Part shown: piece by piece, positions 1 to 8,430 of the stretch
How positions within the stretch are numbered: position 1 is the first letter of the stretch
How the letters are laid out: each line of letters starts with the position of its first letter
IMG/VR virus record: IMGVR_UViG_3300020034_000012
Location: 1 to 64,000 of that record
Length of the DNA: 64,000 nucleotides
Reading direction: 5' to 3' (one strand)
From: a virus
The notes under the pieces: generated by a model
What the model was told of the DNA's origin: nothing
Databases searched by the model: none
The model's input: the letters and a program-made list of their open reading frames with translations, nothing else
Translations under genes and position numbers: made by a program

Positions 1-388
1 CTTCTACATCGTGCGCGTTTGCGAAGTTGACGATCGCATTGGCTTGCTTTCCACTCCAGCCTTCAGCAATCAACTTCGCACGCATCGCTGACTTGTCTGC
101 GCTGCTGGCGCTTCGCACTGCAGCGCGCGCAGCGTTGACCTTCTTCACTGACTTCGCGGTGTACGCGTTCGCACCCTTCACTGAGTTGAGGCGACTCAGG
201 ATCGTGGACTGCTTGAGCGGCGCAAATGCAGTGCCATCCCAGTTGGTCTGCGCTTTGAAGTGGGTATCCGTCTTGGTGACGATGTCTTCCCCGAAAAACT
301 GCAGCGCAGGACCCAGCGCCTTTACGCGGTCAGAGCGCGCGCGCATCAACTCGAGTGCTTCCGCTAGCCCGCTGGCTTCGATGAGCAT
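1..388 (-). CDS. Mu gpG-like virion morphogenesis protein (3' end cut by window)
   Basis: The reading frame is open from an ATG at 388 to the window edge, so the C-terminus is missing. The ATG overlaps the TGA of the gp36-like gene as TGATG, which fixes the start. The visible 129 residues include the motif WDGTAFAPLKQST, typical of the Mu gpG / tail-completion (virion morphogenesis) family, followed by a basic Ala-rich segment. In Mu-like heads this protein follows gp36 and acts in head or head-tail completion. Family assignment rests on the motif plus gene order. Confidence 0.75.
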   Translation of the reverse strand, partial: MLIEASGLAEALELMRARSDRVKALGPALQFFGEDIVTKTDTHFKAQTNWDGTAFAPLKQSTILSRLNSVKGANAYTAKSVKKVNAARAAVRSASSADKSAMRAKLIAEGWSGKQANAIVNFANAHDVE

Positions 389-813
389 CAGTAGCCCCGA
401 AGTCTTCCAGCACCTGTCTTGCTGATGATGTCTGAAAAGAGCCAGCCACCCGGTGCGCTGCTGGTGCTCTGACCGCTGCCAAGCTGCAGCGTCCCGTCAC
501 CGATGCCATCGAGCGCGCGCCTGTAAGGCATGTCTGCCCAGTTGTCTGGCAGCTCAAGCGAGTAGCGTGGACGCAGCGCCATCCGTTCCCACACGCCGCA
601 CATAGTGGCGCTGCGCACGGATGGATGAACGTTGGCAACTACGATCGGGGAAGCAGGAAGATCATACCCAGAGTTACGCATCAGCCCTGCGACTTCGGCC
701 GATGAGTCCTCTATGAATAGGTTGATCTCGTCTGCGTTCTCAGCAAGCGAGAGACGGACCGATAGCTCTAGGCACGCATCCACATAAGCGATGTCAATGT
801 ACCTATCAGCCAC
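388..813 (-). CDS. gp36-like head-tail protein (DUF1320)
   Basis: This 141-residue protein begins MADRYIDIAYVDACLE, has an acidic helical N-terminal half and lies between the capsid genes and gpG. That matches the DUF1320 / Mu gp36 family, thought to be a head-tail connector component. It has the usual family length. It overlaps the next gene by one base (TGATG), so translation is probably coupled. The family call comes from recognition and order; no catalytic residues are expected. Confidence 0.7.
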   Translation of the reverse strand: MADRYIDIAYVDACLELSVRLSLAENADEINLFIEDSSAEVAGLMRNSGYDLPASPIVVANVHPSVRSATMCGVWERMALRPRYSLELPDNWADMPYRRALDGIGDGTLQLGSGQSTSSAPGGWLFSDIISKTGAGRLRGY

Positions 814-846
814 GGTCCCGCCTCAATCACTTGGTGTTGCCCCGCG

Positions 847-1428
847 TTACTTGGTGCTGCTCTTATTGGCCTGCGCAGCAGCTTGTGCCGCAGCAGCGAT
901 GACAGACGGCAGCACTGACGCCAACGCTTGCGCGACTTCACGCGCAATCGTGGTGGCCAGAAACGACTGCTGCTCTAGCTGCCCCTGATTGACCGGTGCT
1001 GGGAGCCCCGTCTCCAACACTTCAACCGAGTCCAGCGGCAGGATGTCCCGCTTGTGCAGGAAGTAGAACGTACCTTCCACACTGCCGCTGTACTCTTGGC
1101 GCGCCTTGCTCAGTCGAGCGCGCTTGCCTTCTTCATCCGGGATGTCACGCAGCTCATCTTTGATTTCCTGTTCAACTGCCTTCAGGAAAAACGCTTCAGC
1201 CTGCGCGATCGCTTGAGGCTCTGTCTCAATCATCGCTTGGATGACGGGCAGGTCAGGCGCGTAGACCAGGCAGGTGCTCTCACCCTTCGGCAAGATGTAC
1301 CCGCCCGGGATAACCTGATTCTCAGCGCGGGACTTGATCCGCACCTTGACCATCGGGTCACGCCGCTGCAACGCGTTCGCACGCGAGTCACGCGGTAGCT
1401 GCAGTAACTGCTCTTTTACCAGTTCCAT
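847..1428 (-). CDS. Hypothetical protein downstream of the major capsid gene
   Basis: A 193-residue protein I cannot assign to a family. The N-terminal part is mixed and basic (PRDSRANALQRRDPMVKVRI), the middle is an acidic helix-rich segment and the C-terminus is a long Ala-rich helix ending in NKSSTK. It sits between the capsid gene and gp36, so it is probably a virion or head-assembly protein. A 42-bp gap with a short palindrome separates it from the capsid stop. Confidence 0.7.
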   Translation of the reverse strand: MELVKEQLLQLPRDSRANALQRRDPMVKVRIKSRAENQVIPGGYILPKGESTCLVYAPDLPVIQAMIETEPQAIAQAEAFFLKAVEQEIKDELRDIPDEEGKRARLSKARQEYSGSVEGTFYFLHKRDILPLDSVEVLETGLPAPVNQGQLEQQSFLATTIAREVAQALASVLPSVIAAAAQAAAQANKSSTK

Positions 1429-1445
1429 GGTTCAACCTTCAGCAC

Positions 1446-1461
1446 AGCGCAGAGCTGCGCT
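1446..1461 (-). other. Short palindrome after the capsid gene
   Basis: AGCGCAG and CTGCGCT arms face each other across two bases, 10 bp downstream of the capsid stop codon on the transcribed strand. There is no T tract, so it is not a clear intrinsic terminator. It could stabilise the capsid mRNA end or attenuate read-through into the next gene. Confidence 0.3.
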
Positions 1462-1470
1462 CTGTAGTCT

Positions 1471-2460
1471 TCAGCCGAGTGCGGTCCCTGTGGCGCGGTA
1501 GCCCGTCATCCACATGCCACCGCCCACGGTGAAGTCACCTTCCAGACCAAAGATGAAGTCATCGTTGAAGTAGCGCGGCAGGTCCGTCATCTTGTCCAAG
1601 TGGATCGGAATCGGCTTCCGTCCCTCATACAAAACAATCGGCTTCACACCGGGCTTACTGAGATCGTACAGATCCCAGTAGTAGTTGGTGATGCGCTGGT
1701 CAACGATGACGTCCAGTTCACCGTGCCAGATGTTGACGATCGGTGCGGCTGCAACCACCGATGCCACAGCATCCTGAACGCCAGCGCTGCTGTAAGCCGT
1801 GATGCGCTGCTCAGCGCCCACGATTTCCTTGGCGCGCGTTTCGAGCTTCGGCCCAACGCGGATGTGCGTGGGTCGAATCTGCGCAGGCTCACCGTTCTCA
1901 AACTTCAGCTGACTCATCGCGGTGCGCGCAGCATCGAAGTTCACCCAGCTCAGGTTGATGCCTGCACCAAGGTTACTCTGCACGCCAGCACTCGGACCGT
2001 GCGGGTGACTCGCGTTGAACAGTGACCCACCATCGAAGCACGTAGGACCTGCACCCGTGTTGCTATCAAGCGCGGTAGCGCACGCAGAGTCATACGCAGA
2101 GGCAGCGCCCCCTACGAAGTTACTCACCGTGTCACCGATGAGGTTCATGTTGTTATTGTACTCAAGCAACATGCGCGCGATGGGCAACGTCGCTTCGTAC
2201 TTTTCAAGCACGTAGCTTTGTTGGTATGCGCGGACATACTTCTGAATGCGGGACCCGAGCCACTTCCGCATCATCGGGTTGTTGGTGGTCCATCGCAGAT
2301 CCAGGCTCATCGTGTTGCCACTGATGACCCGGGTGTATTGCGAGTAAACGCCCGGTAGAGTCTGTGAGTACAGCTCCCCGTAAGCTGTCTCAAAAGTGGT
2401 GTTAGCCGCAGCTAGCCCCTCTATCAGACTGAAGTTCGTGGCCTGTGTTGCGAATGGCAT
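1471..2460 (-). CDS. Major capsid protein, Mu gpT-like
   Basis: This 329-residue protein matches the Mu major head subunit (gpT) family. It has an N-terminal region with ANTTFETAYGEL, the RKWLGSR segment, and the mid-protein GSLFNASHPHG motif, which corresponds to the conserved DG-x-PLF-x-x-SH signature. It would form the icosahedral shell. Neighbours support the call: protease/scaffold gpI and a small decoration-like protein lie upstream, and gp36 and gpG downstream. The start is ATG at 2460. No slip or truncation is seen. Confidence 0.9.
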   Translation of the reverse strand: MPFATQATNFSLIEGLAAANTTFETAYGELYSQTLPGVYSQYTRVISGNTMSLDLRWTTNNPMMRKWLGSRIQKYVRAYQQSYVLEKYEATLPIARMLLEYNNNMNLIGDTVSNFVGGAASAYDSACATALDSNTGAGPTCFDGGSLFNASHPHGPSAGVQSNLGAGINLSWVNFDAARTAMSQLKFENGEPAQIRPTHIRVGPKLETRAKEIVGAEQRITAYSSAGVQDAVASVVAAAPIVNIWHGELDVIVDQRITNYYWDLYDLSKPGVKPIVLYEGRKPIPIHLDKMTDLPRYFNDDFIFGLEGDFTVGGGMWMTGYRATGTALG

Positions 2461-2498
2461 GGCTTGTTAGCTCTCTGGTTCAATCCAATAGAAGGAAA

Positions 2499-2924
2499 TC
2501 AGGTGCCCTTCGCCATGACAGCGCGGCGTAGTTTGACCCAGCCATCATTGGCTGCGATGCGTTCAGTGATGGTTCCGACTTGCGGACCCTGCGTCGCCAG
2601 GTTCGTAATGGCGTTGTCGTCTTTGGCGTAGGCGATCGTTCCCACCAGACCAACAGTCACGGTGGTCATCAGGAAGATTCGGATCTCGATGTCATCGACG
2701 ACTTCAACTCGACGGGTTCCGTTGCCCGTCAGCTGCTCTTCAATCGCCAGACCTGCGAACTTGGCAGTCGTGCTGTCCGCGCATGGCGTGACACTGCCGT
2801 TGGCAGTCTGCATCACCAGCGCGTTCGCATAGATCTTGGCGCCAGTCTTCACGATGTAAGACTGTTTCGACTTCGCAAGATCGTTGCGAATCTCACGTCC
2901 CGCGTTTGCACTCAATGCCGTCAT
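2499..2924 (-). CDS. Probable capsid decoration or head-stabilising protein
   Basis: A 141-residue protein rich in Thr, Val and Gly, predicted mostly beta, lying directly between the protease/scaffold gene and the major capsid gene. That is the usual place for a capsid cement or decoration protein. The segment ADSTTAKFAGLAIEEQ followed by a Gly/Val run resembles small DUF2190-type phage head proteins. The function is inferred from position and composition. There is no signal peptide or metal motif. Confidence 0.65.
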   Translation of the reverse strand: MTALSANAGREIRNDLAKSKQSYIVKTGAKIYANALVMQTANGSVTPCADSTTAKFAGLAIEEQLTGNGTRRVEVVDDIEIRIFLMTTVTVGLVGTIAYAKDDNAITNLATQGPQVGTITERIAANDGWVKLRRAVMAKGT

Positions 2925-2963
2925 GGTGTCCTGTCCCTTTGATCCTGTTAGGTGGAAACGCGC

Positions 2964-4466
2964 TCAGCTCTTCAGATCGGTGCGCTTCTTCAGCACGACT
3001 GCAACGGCCTGCGCCTGCGTCTTGCGTGCACCCATCAAGCAATCGATCGTCATCAGCTCAGCGCGGCTGAACTGCGACATATCAATCACCTCATTGCCTG
3101 GCGTGTGCTGCGCTCCACCTGCCGCAGCGGGCGTGGTGGTGGACTGACGCTGCCCGATGGGAACCACCTGCGTGGCGTAGATCTGTTCAGCGCGCGCACG
3201 GTTCTGCGTGAATGCCCAGATGGCGTTATCACGCTGGTCTGGCATGACGTGACCGCTTGCGATCCGCTCATCCACCAGCTGCGCGATCGCCTGCTTCTTC
3301 TCTTCAGCGCGCTCTGCTTCCAGCGCATCAAGGCGCTGCTTCATGCGCTCGATGGTTGCCTTATCGTTGTCACGCTCAAGCTGGTCCAGCGTCAGACCTG
3401 TTGGCGCTGTAGCCACTGGCGCCACCACTGCGGGTGCCGCTGCTGGCGTGGACAATACAACTGGCGCTGCTGCTGGTGCCGCTGGCTGCGCCGCTTCGGG
3501 TTTCTTCTCAACGGTCATGGTGCGTGTTGCCTCTGCTGGCGTGCCATCACGTTTCACTGTCTTCTGCAGCGCGTTGACGATCATGTCTTTCATGTCCATC
3601 AACGCAGCGATCGTCTGTGACTTGTCTAAACCCGCCGCATCAGCGAACAGGTTTAGGAGCGCGTTCCCATCCGCTTCACTGCCATCACCCAGCGCTGCAT
3701 CTGCAACGTTGGGATCTGCCGCAGCTGGTGGCGGCGGACCCGGTGCGGCGGGTGGCGGTGGTGCTGCCAGCTGCTTGTCTTCTTCCTTCGGAGGGAAGGG
3801 CGGCGGGTGCGCTGGTGGGTGCGGCTGCTGTGGCGGACCCTTGGGTTCTGCGCTCTGTTGCGCATGCTGCGGGTCAGCCGGTGGCTGCTTGTCTTTGTCG
3901 CTCTGCGGCGGTGGCGGCGGGAAGTTCAGCGCCTTCCACGTCAGTGCGATCTTGTGCTGCCCATCCAGGAACGGGTTGTTAGTCAACGCTACAGACAGAA
4001 GCTCTGCACCGATGACGTCCCCTGACTTCCGATCGATGGACTCAAAGTCCACCACTGGCGAGCAATAGGCGTACTCACCATCGCGAATCATCTGCGCTGC
4101 GCGGGGTGTCCAATCGACGTAAGCCCACAGCTCAGTGCCATTGTTCCGCAGCTCCATCCGCTTGACCCAGCCGCTTGCTGGCTTCGGTCCGGACGTCGAT
4201 GGATTGAAGCTATCGTGTTCGTAATCCCAGGGAATCGGGTTCGATTGCGCGCTGAAGTTCTTGAGGATCTGCGTGAACGAATCGCGCGTAAACTCAAACT
4301 CACCGGAGTGATGGCCGCGCCATTCACCCAGCATCGCAACGTGCGCCCATCCACTGTTGGTGCCTGCGTCAAGCTGCGCGTCCTTCAATGCGATGAACGT
4401 GCGTAGGCATTTGGCCTTACGCCCCGTTACGTCCACCGCATACGCTGGCAACGCACCGTCAAACAT
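2964..4466 (-). CDS. Mu gpI-like head maturation protease with scaffold tail
   Basis: A 500-residue protein. The N-terminal 190 residues match the Mu gpI prohead protease family: a conserved IPWDYEHDSF segment supplies the probable catalytic His and the later YAYCSPVVDFE segment the probable Ser. The middle is a very Pro-rich linker and the C-terminal 200 residues are charged and helical, as in a scaffold domain fused to its protease. In Mu, in-frame internal initiation in I produces the scaffold Z; internal starts here were not resolved. The start overlaps the stop of the upstream 122-residue gene. Confidence 0.85.
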   Translation of the reverse strand: MFDGALPAYAVDVTGRKAKCLRTFIALKDAQLDAGTNSGWAHVAMLGEWRGHHSGEFEFTRDSFTQILKNFSAQSNPIPWDYEHDSFNPSTSGPKPASGWVKRMELRNNGTELWAYVDWTPRAAQMIRDGEYAYCSPVVDFESIDRKSGDVIGAELLSVALTNNPFLDGQHKIALTWKALNFPPPPPQSDKDKQPPADPQHAQQSAEPKGPPQQPHPPAHPPPFPPKEEDKQLAAPPPPAAPGPPPPAAADPNVADAALGDGSEADGNALLNLFADAAGLDKSQTIAALMDMKDMIVNALQKTVKRDGTPAEATRTMTVEKKPEAAQPAAPAAAPVVLSTPAAAPAVVAPVATAPTGLTLDQLERDNDKATIERMKQRLDALEAERAEEKKQAIAQLVDERIASGHVMPDQRDNAIWAFTQNRARAEQIYATQVVPIGQRQSTTTPAAAGGAQHTPGNEVIDMSQFSRAELMTIDCLMGARKTQAQAVAVVLKKRTDLKS

Positions 4467-4834
4467 CAGGCGATGTGTCCCTGTGATCGCAACACGCGTT
4501 CGATGCGCGTCAGTCGATCTTCGGTGCTCAGCTTCTCATTAGGGTCAGCAGCCTTTACGCCTGCTGCTTCATTCGCCTTGCGCGCGTTCTCATCTTCCGC
4601 AGCCTTCTCTTCAGGCGAAGGCATGAACATCACGCCTTCAGTGTTCGGCTTGATGATGACCGCGGGATCGTTGGTCGGCGTTTGTTCCGCCGCAGCTTTG
4701 GCAGTCGGATCGATCGGAGGACTGTCGAAGTCCTTCAACCGTGCGGCAGGGTCCGCACCTTCCTGCGTGCCAATGCCAACGATAGGCGCTGGCGAAGCAC
4801 CCTCTGGTAGATCGGTTTTCTTGCCGAAGGCCAT
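4466..4834 (-). CDS. Hypothetical head-module protein
   Basis: A 122-residue, hydrophilic, Pro/Ala/Glu-rich protein with a predicted C-terminal helix (LSTEDRLTRIERVLRSQ). It lies between gpF and the gpI-like protease and its stop overlaps the protease start. I do not recognise a family. A head-assembly or scaffold-associated role is inferred from position only. A 24-bp element shared with the portal leader lies 24 bp upstream. Confidence 0.65.
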   Translation of the reverse strand: MAFGKKTDLPEGASPAPIVGIGTQEGADPAARLKDFDSPPIDPTAKAAAEQTPTNDPAVIIKPNTEGVMFMPSPEEKAAEDENARKANEAAGVKAADPNEKLSTEDRLTRIERVLRSQGHIA

Positions 4835-4857
4835 AGCGTGCTGAAGCTGACAGCTGC

Positions 4858-4881
4858 GCTAGTGGGTAGAAGAGTGAAAAA
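4858..4881 (-). repeat. 24-bp repeated leader element, copy 2
   Basis: This sequence (minus strand TTTTTCACTCTTCTACCC then A, then CTAGC) occurs again upstream of the portal gene at 7609-7632 with a single mismatch. Both copies are non-coding and lie 20-24 bp before a minus-strand start codon in the head module. It is a candidate regulator-binding site or late-gene control element. Confidence 0.55.
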
Positions 4882-4883
4882 CT

Positions 4884-5828
4884 TCAGCCTGCTTCTTCTT
4901 CTTCGCCAGTCCCTGTGTCTGTGTCAGACACATTGAGCACTGCGGTAGGTGGCTGATCAAACCCTGGCGTAGGGATGTAACCGTCAGGGATTGCAGTGCT
5001 GATGGGTACGCCTACCGCTTGCGCCTTGCTGAGCGTGATCATTGAGCAGCGGCAGTTGAATCCGTTCGGTGGTGCGATGCGCTGCCAGACTGGATCGTCC
5101 ACCGCGTAGGTCTGGCCATCCAGCACCGCATGCTCATCCCGCACGCGCGCATCACCCACCGTGCGGTATTGAACGTAGGGGCGGCTGCTTGCCACCACTG
5201 GGTTATTGATCGCTTTGTAGCGGCCAGCTCCATACGCGCTCTGCACGTTGGTGCGGAAGACCATCTCTAAGTAGCTGGGTTTCCCCGGTGCTAAGCCTAG
5301 CGATGCAGTCAGCTCATTCACTTTGTCAGCGAACTGCGGCAACGTTTCGCCTGCAGTGATTGCATCGGTCAGGTGCCGCATCACTTCGGACTGCACCTGG
5401 TCAAGCATCAGCTGGCGCGCCACTGCTGACCGCTGCGCGTAGTCACCTAGCAGCGTTTCAAAGTCCGTGTCTTCCACCAGGCCACGCGCCTTGAACGCCT
5501 CGATTGCATCGGACCATGGCAGGTCAAGGAACGGCTTCGGGGATGGCGGCGGGTCAGCCATCGCAATCACGCGCAGCTGCACTGCCTCTGCTTCACGTCC
5601 CGCTACCATCAGCTGACCGCCCATGTCTGCTAGCGCGGTGGTCACGAATAGCACGTCACCCAGCCGATCAAAGATCGCTGTGTCCTGCTTCCAGTCTGTC
5701 AGCGCAGCGTTGACCGCATCAGGGGATGACGCACCGCGGATGATGTCCGCTAGCTCTTCCCCCGCTTCAGTCATCAGCGCTGCTGCTTGGTACGTCCCAC
5801 GCACCACTAGCGTGGACGGCCGTCCCAC
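4884..5828 (-). CDS. Mu gpF-like minor head protein
   Basis: This 314-residue protein carries the hallmark gpF / SPP1 gp7 head-morphogenesis signature near residues 235-275: DARVRDEHAVLDGQ followed by PPNGFNCRC. The family consists of minor capsid proteins packed near the portal. The gene follows the portal directly and its start lies 22 bp inside the portal 3' end. The acidic C-terminal tail (TDTGTGEEEE) is not part of the core family. Confidence 0.9.
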   Translation of the reverse strand: MGRPSTLVVRGTYQAAALMTEAGEELADIIRGASSPDAVNAALTDWKQDTAIFDRLGDVLFVTTALADMGGQLMVAGREAEAVQLRVIAMADPPPSPKPFLDLPWSDAIEAFKARGLVEDTDFETLLGDYAQRSAVARQLMLDQVQSEVMRHLTDAITAGETLPQFADKVNELTASLGLAPGKPSYLEMVFRTNVQSAYGAGRYKAINNPVVASSRPYVQYRTVGDARVRDEHAVLDGQTYAVDDPVWQRIAPPNGFNCRCSMITLSKAQAVGVPISTAIPDGYIPTPGFDQPPTAVLNVSDTDTGTGEEEEAG

Positions 5829-7588
5829 TTGGCGCGCAGCACTGTCTCTAGAGGCCCTGTCGAGCGCGAGGAAGTCAGCGAAGTCTGCGCTGGTGTCGTC
5901 ACTGTCTGCCGCACCTGAGTCGTGCGGCTCTGGTCTTTTGGGATGGATGCTGCTGCGGGTGGTGCATCCCCCGGTGGTGGCGGTGGCGCATCCGCTTGCT
6001 GCTTCGGTGGTCCGCCGCCGAACGGTGGCGCAGCTGCTGGTTCAGGGGTGGGCGTGAACGCCGCAGTACCGATAGTCCCAAGCAACTGCTCAGCCGTTGT
6101 AGCATCCAAGTTGTAGGCAACCTGGATGAGCACAGCCGCACTCTCGCGGGGTAGCCCACCGATCGCCACTTCCTTGAGCACGTCCACCAGCGATGTGACT
6201 TGCGCACCATTGAGTGCGGTCTCTTGCTTCTTCACTTCCGCTGGTGCACTCGGGTCAGCCGGTGCAGGGGGAGCGTTGGGATCTGCGGGTGGTGCGTTCG
6301 GGTCAGCCGGTGCAGGCGCAGGGTTCAGTGCGTCTTCAAGCCCGGGCGATGCGCTGCCGCCGCGCACTTCGTACGGTGCGCCGCTGGTGGCTGCAGCACC
6401 GTTACCCGATGCGCGGTCCTGCGCGTTCTGCTCAGCGAGATCTTGGACGTCGGTCTTCTGCTCATCGGACGCAGTCTTCATCCGCATCTTTGGAATGGGA
6501 GGGAGCTGGTCAAACTTGTGTCGGTTGAAATGAATCAGCCAGTAGAAGAGCGTGCGGTGTAGCGTGCCGCAGAAGTTGGAGCCATCGGTCACCATACGTG
6601 GGTCAGTGGTGGCGCTGATGCGGCCAGACACTGCAGCTTGTGAACCGTTCTCACCAGGCATCGACACATCCGATGCACCCAGCCACGTCGAGCCAAGCGA
6701 GCGCGCAGCGAAGTCCATATACAACTCATGCTGCGATGCAGTCCCCGTGCCCATCGCTGGTGGCGTAACGGTGAGCTTGCCACCCGCCTCCATCACTGCA
6801 GCGCGGTCAATGCCTAGGTCAACGATCGCTGCTTTGATCTGCTGACGCACCGCCTCGGGTGTGTTCGGCTGAACTTCAGCGCTGATGAATGGCGCGCCAT
6901 ACTTCTCAAGGTTCTGAATCCAGAACGTGTCTGCCCATCGACGAAAGAGCCAGCGCCAGATGGACATGCGCATCAGCCCTGCATCGCACGGGTCACCCGC
7001 TAGTTCATTGTGCTGATGAACGATCCAGTTGGGTGGGTACAGAACTTCGCCATACATGTTGCCCGAACTGATGGCGCGCAAACCGTGGTCGTACAGACGC
7101 AGCTTCCACTGGTCATCATAGCGGAACCGGTTCGGGTTGATGTAGTGGATGGCGCGCGCGTAAGTGGTGCGCGACATCCCGTCCCTGTCCCACTCGATTT
7201 CATTCGGTGAGTAACCGAGTGCAATCGCATGCAGCGCATTGCGCACGAACTGATCCCAGTTCGTGATGCGACCTAGACACTCTTCAATGAATGTGGCTGC
7301 TTCACGCGCTAGCCGCTGGTCACCAAACTCATTGGGAACGATCTGGTAATCGGCTTGTGCTACACGCGTAATACGAGTGGTATACAAGTGGATGAGTAGA
7401 TCATCCTTGAGCGCGTGGCTAACCAGCTCTGCCCAGTGCTCTACCTCACCCCGCTGAAGCTGCAGCAGGATGGACGTCAAACGCTGCGCGGTCAGGTCAC
7501 CGTATGCACCGGGTAACCGCTGGCGCTCTGATGAACCAAGTAGCGCGCGCCGCTCGATTATCGGGAAGGCAGTGAGGGACGCAGCCAC
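5807..7588 (-). CDS. Portal protein, Mu gp29-like (DUF935)
   Basis: A 593-residue protein matching the DUF935 portal family: conserved WDGRPR-type ends, the WDQFVRNALHAIALGYSPNEIEWD segment, and a central tryptophan-rich region before LGASDVSMPGENGSQAAVSGR. The final 200 residues are a Pro/Ala-rich extension, longer than Mu gp29. It forms the dodecameric vertex through which DNA is packaged. Translation appears to start at a GTG (7588) with no strong SD. An intrinsic terminator and the 24-bp element lie just upstream, so it probably opens a separate head transcript. Confidence 0.9.
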   Translation of the reverse strand: MAASLTAFPIIERRALLGSSERQRLPGAYGDLTAQRLTSILLQLQRGEVEHWAELVSHALKDDLLIHLYTTRITRVAQADYQIVPNEFGDQRLAREAATFIEECLGRITNWDQFVRNALHAIALGYSPNEIEWDRDGMSRTTYARAIHYINPNRFRYDDQWKLRLYDHGLRAISSGNMYGEVLYPPNWIVHQHNELAGDPCDAGLMRMSIWRWLFRRWADTFWIQNLEKYGAPFISAEVQPNTPEAVRQQIKAAIVDLGIDRAAVMEAGGKLTVTPPAMGTGTASQHELYMDFAARSLGSTWLGASDVSMPGENGSQAAVSGRISATTDPRMVTDGSNFCGTLHRTLFYWLIHFNRHKFDQLPPIPKMRMKTASDEQKTDVQDLAEQNAQDRASGNGAAATSGAPYEVRGGSASPGLEDALNPAPAPADPNAPPADPNAPPAPADPSAPAEVKKQETALNGAQVTSLVDVLKEVAIGGLPRESAAVLIQVAYNLDATTAEQLLGTIGTAAFTPTPEPAAAPPFGGGPPKQQADAPPPPPGDAPPAAASIPKDQSRTTQVRQTVTTPAQTSLTSSRSTGPLETVLRAKWDGRPR

Positions 7589-7608
7589 GTGGCTAGGCTG
7601 CGCTGCTG

Positions 7609-7632
7609 GCTAGGGGGTAGAAGAGTGAAAAA
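7609..7632 (-). repeat. 24-bp repeated leader element, copy 1
   Basis: It matches 4858-4881 at 23 of 24 positions and sits 21 bp upstream of the portal start. Its T run is also the tail of the terminator hairpin at 7638-7669, so the two signals are adjacent. A role as a late regulatory site is inferred. Confidence 0.55.
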
Positions 7633-7669
7633 GACTACGCCCCGCTAGGAACCATTCCCTAGCGGGGCG
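7628..7669 (-). terminator. Intrinsic terminator after the P-loop gene
   Basis: On the minus strand a 12-bp GC-rich stem (arms 7638-7649 and 7658-7669, CGCCCCGCTAGG paired with its complement, 8-base loop) is followed by TAGTCTTTTT. This is a textbook rho-independent terminator. It lies between the P-loop gene and the portal gene and would insulate the head operon. Confidence 0.85.
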
Positions 7670-7750
7670 CATCCCCGGTGTGCTGAAACAGTAACGGAAG
7701 ACGAGGTAGCTGCTGTGAACCGCAAGCATGCTGCAGCTATCGGCTGCGGG

Positions 7751-8149
7751 TCAAGCTTCCCAGTTCAGCAAGTAGCTATTCACCCGGACCTGCACGTAGC
7801 GCGCGCGTAATCGTGGGGAGATCTCGCGGTACACGGATTCAATCGCAGCATTGAGCGCGTGCTGCTTCGGGGTCAGTGCGACCATCGGTGTAGATAGATG
7901 CACGTACTCAGTGCATGGGCGGATGCGTGGCCGCTTCATCATCTTGCGTAGTGACCGCACAGTGGCGACACCTTCGTAGACGCCATCCCGCCCATGCGCG
8001 ATGACGTCCGCAAACGCTTCGCTGGCTTCTGACCAGCCTAGGTGGATCAGATCGTCCGCGTGGTAGACGGGCAACTGCAGCGCACGTCCGATGTGCTCAG
8101 CCAGCGTGGACTTGCCGCACCGTGTACCACCACCGATCACAAGTTTCAT
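7751..8149 (-). CDS. Small P-loop NTPase / kinase-like protein
   Basis: A 132-residue protein with a clear N-terminal Walker A motif, GGGTRCGKST (residues 6-15), and an HADDLIH segment near residue 30 resembling the acidic pair of adenylate-kinase-like P-loop enzymes. It is shorter than most nucleotide kinases. It lies between terminase and portal, where such a gene is not expected, and has strong hairpins on both sides. That suggests an inserted, separately controlled gene (moron-like). The substrate is unknown. Confidence 0.75.
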   Translation of the reverse strand: MKLVIGGGTRCGKSTLAEHIGRALQLPVYHADDLIHLGWSEASEAFADVIAHGRDGVYEGVATVRSLRKMMKRPRIRPCTEYVHLSTPMVALTPKQHALNAAIESVYREISPRLRARYVQVRVNSYLLNWEA

Positions 8150-8207
8150 AAAATGAAACAGCCCCTGCTTCCTAGCGGCTTATTGGCGTGCGCTAGAAAG
8201 CAGGGGC
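8150..8207 (-). terminator. Long hairpin with T-rich tail upstream of the P-loop gene
   Basis: Arms 8161-8177 and 8191-8207 pair over 17 bp with one mismatch. On the minus strand the stem is followed by TGTTTCATTTT and then directly by the P-loop gene ATG at 8149. It looks like an intrinsic terminator or attenuator. The start codon also lies in a second palindrome, GTTTCAT-AAA-ATGAAAC (8142-8158). Confidence 0.7.
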
Positions 8208-8295
8208 AGTCCACGGACGATTGACGTTGACCCGCCGCCAACTTGCCTACGGCTGCCCACGTTGTCAAGCAGGGTTGCGCGCATACGGCTGTGGC

Positions 8296-8430
8296 ATGTT
8301 CGTAACAATCCTCATCTGCGTAGCTGTGTTGGTCCTGGCTGCCGCACCTTCCCCACCGGGGAACTGGATTGCAACGGTACTGATTGTGATAGCGCTGCTA
8401 GCTACCTGCCTTCGGTGGCAGCCCTTCTAA
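8296..8430 (+). CDS. Possible tiny membrane protein on the plus strand
   Basis: From ATG 8296 the frame encodes 44 residues with two hydrophobic stretches (TILICVAVLVLAAA and WIATVLIVIALLA). The frame extends upstream to a TTG at 8221 with a CPRC segment. It fills a gap without a minus-strand gene but overlaps the end of the 8398-8652 gene by 33 bp. No good SD is seen. It may be spurious. Confidence 0.25.
   Translation: MFVTILICVAVLVLAAAPSPPGNWIATVLIVIALLATCLRWQPF

Noticed and set aside
2952-4068. Several plus-strand frames opposite the gpI-like protease
   Set aside because: They are Cys/Gly/Ser-rich shadows of the Pro/Ala-rich linker and have no ribosome sites or family signal.
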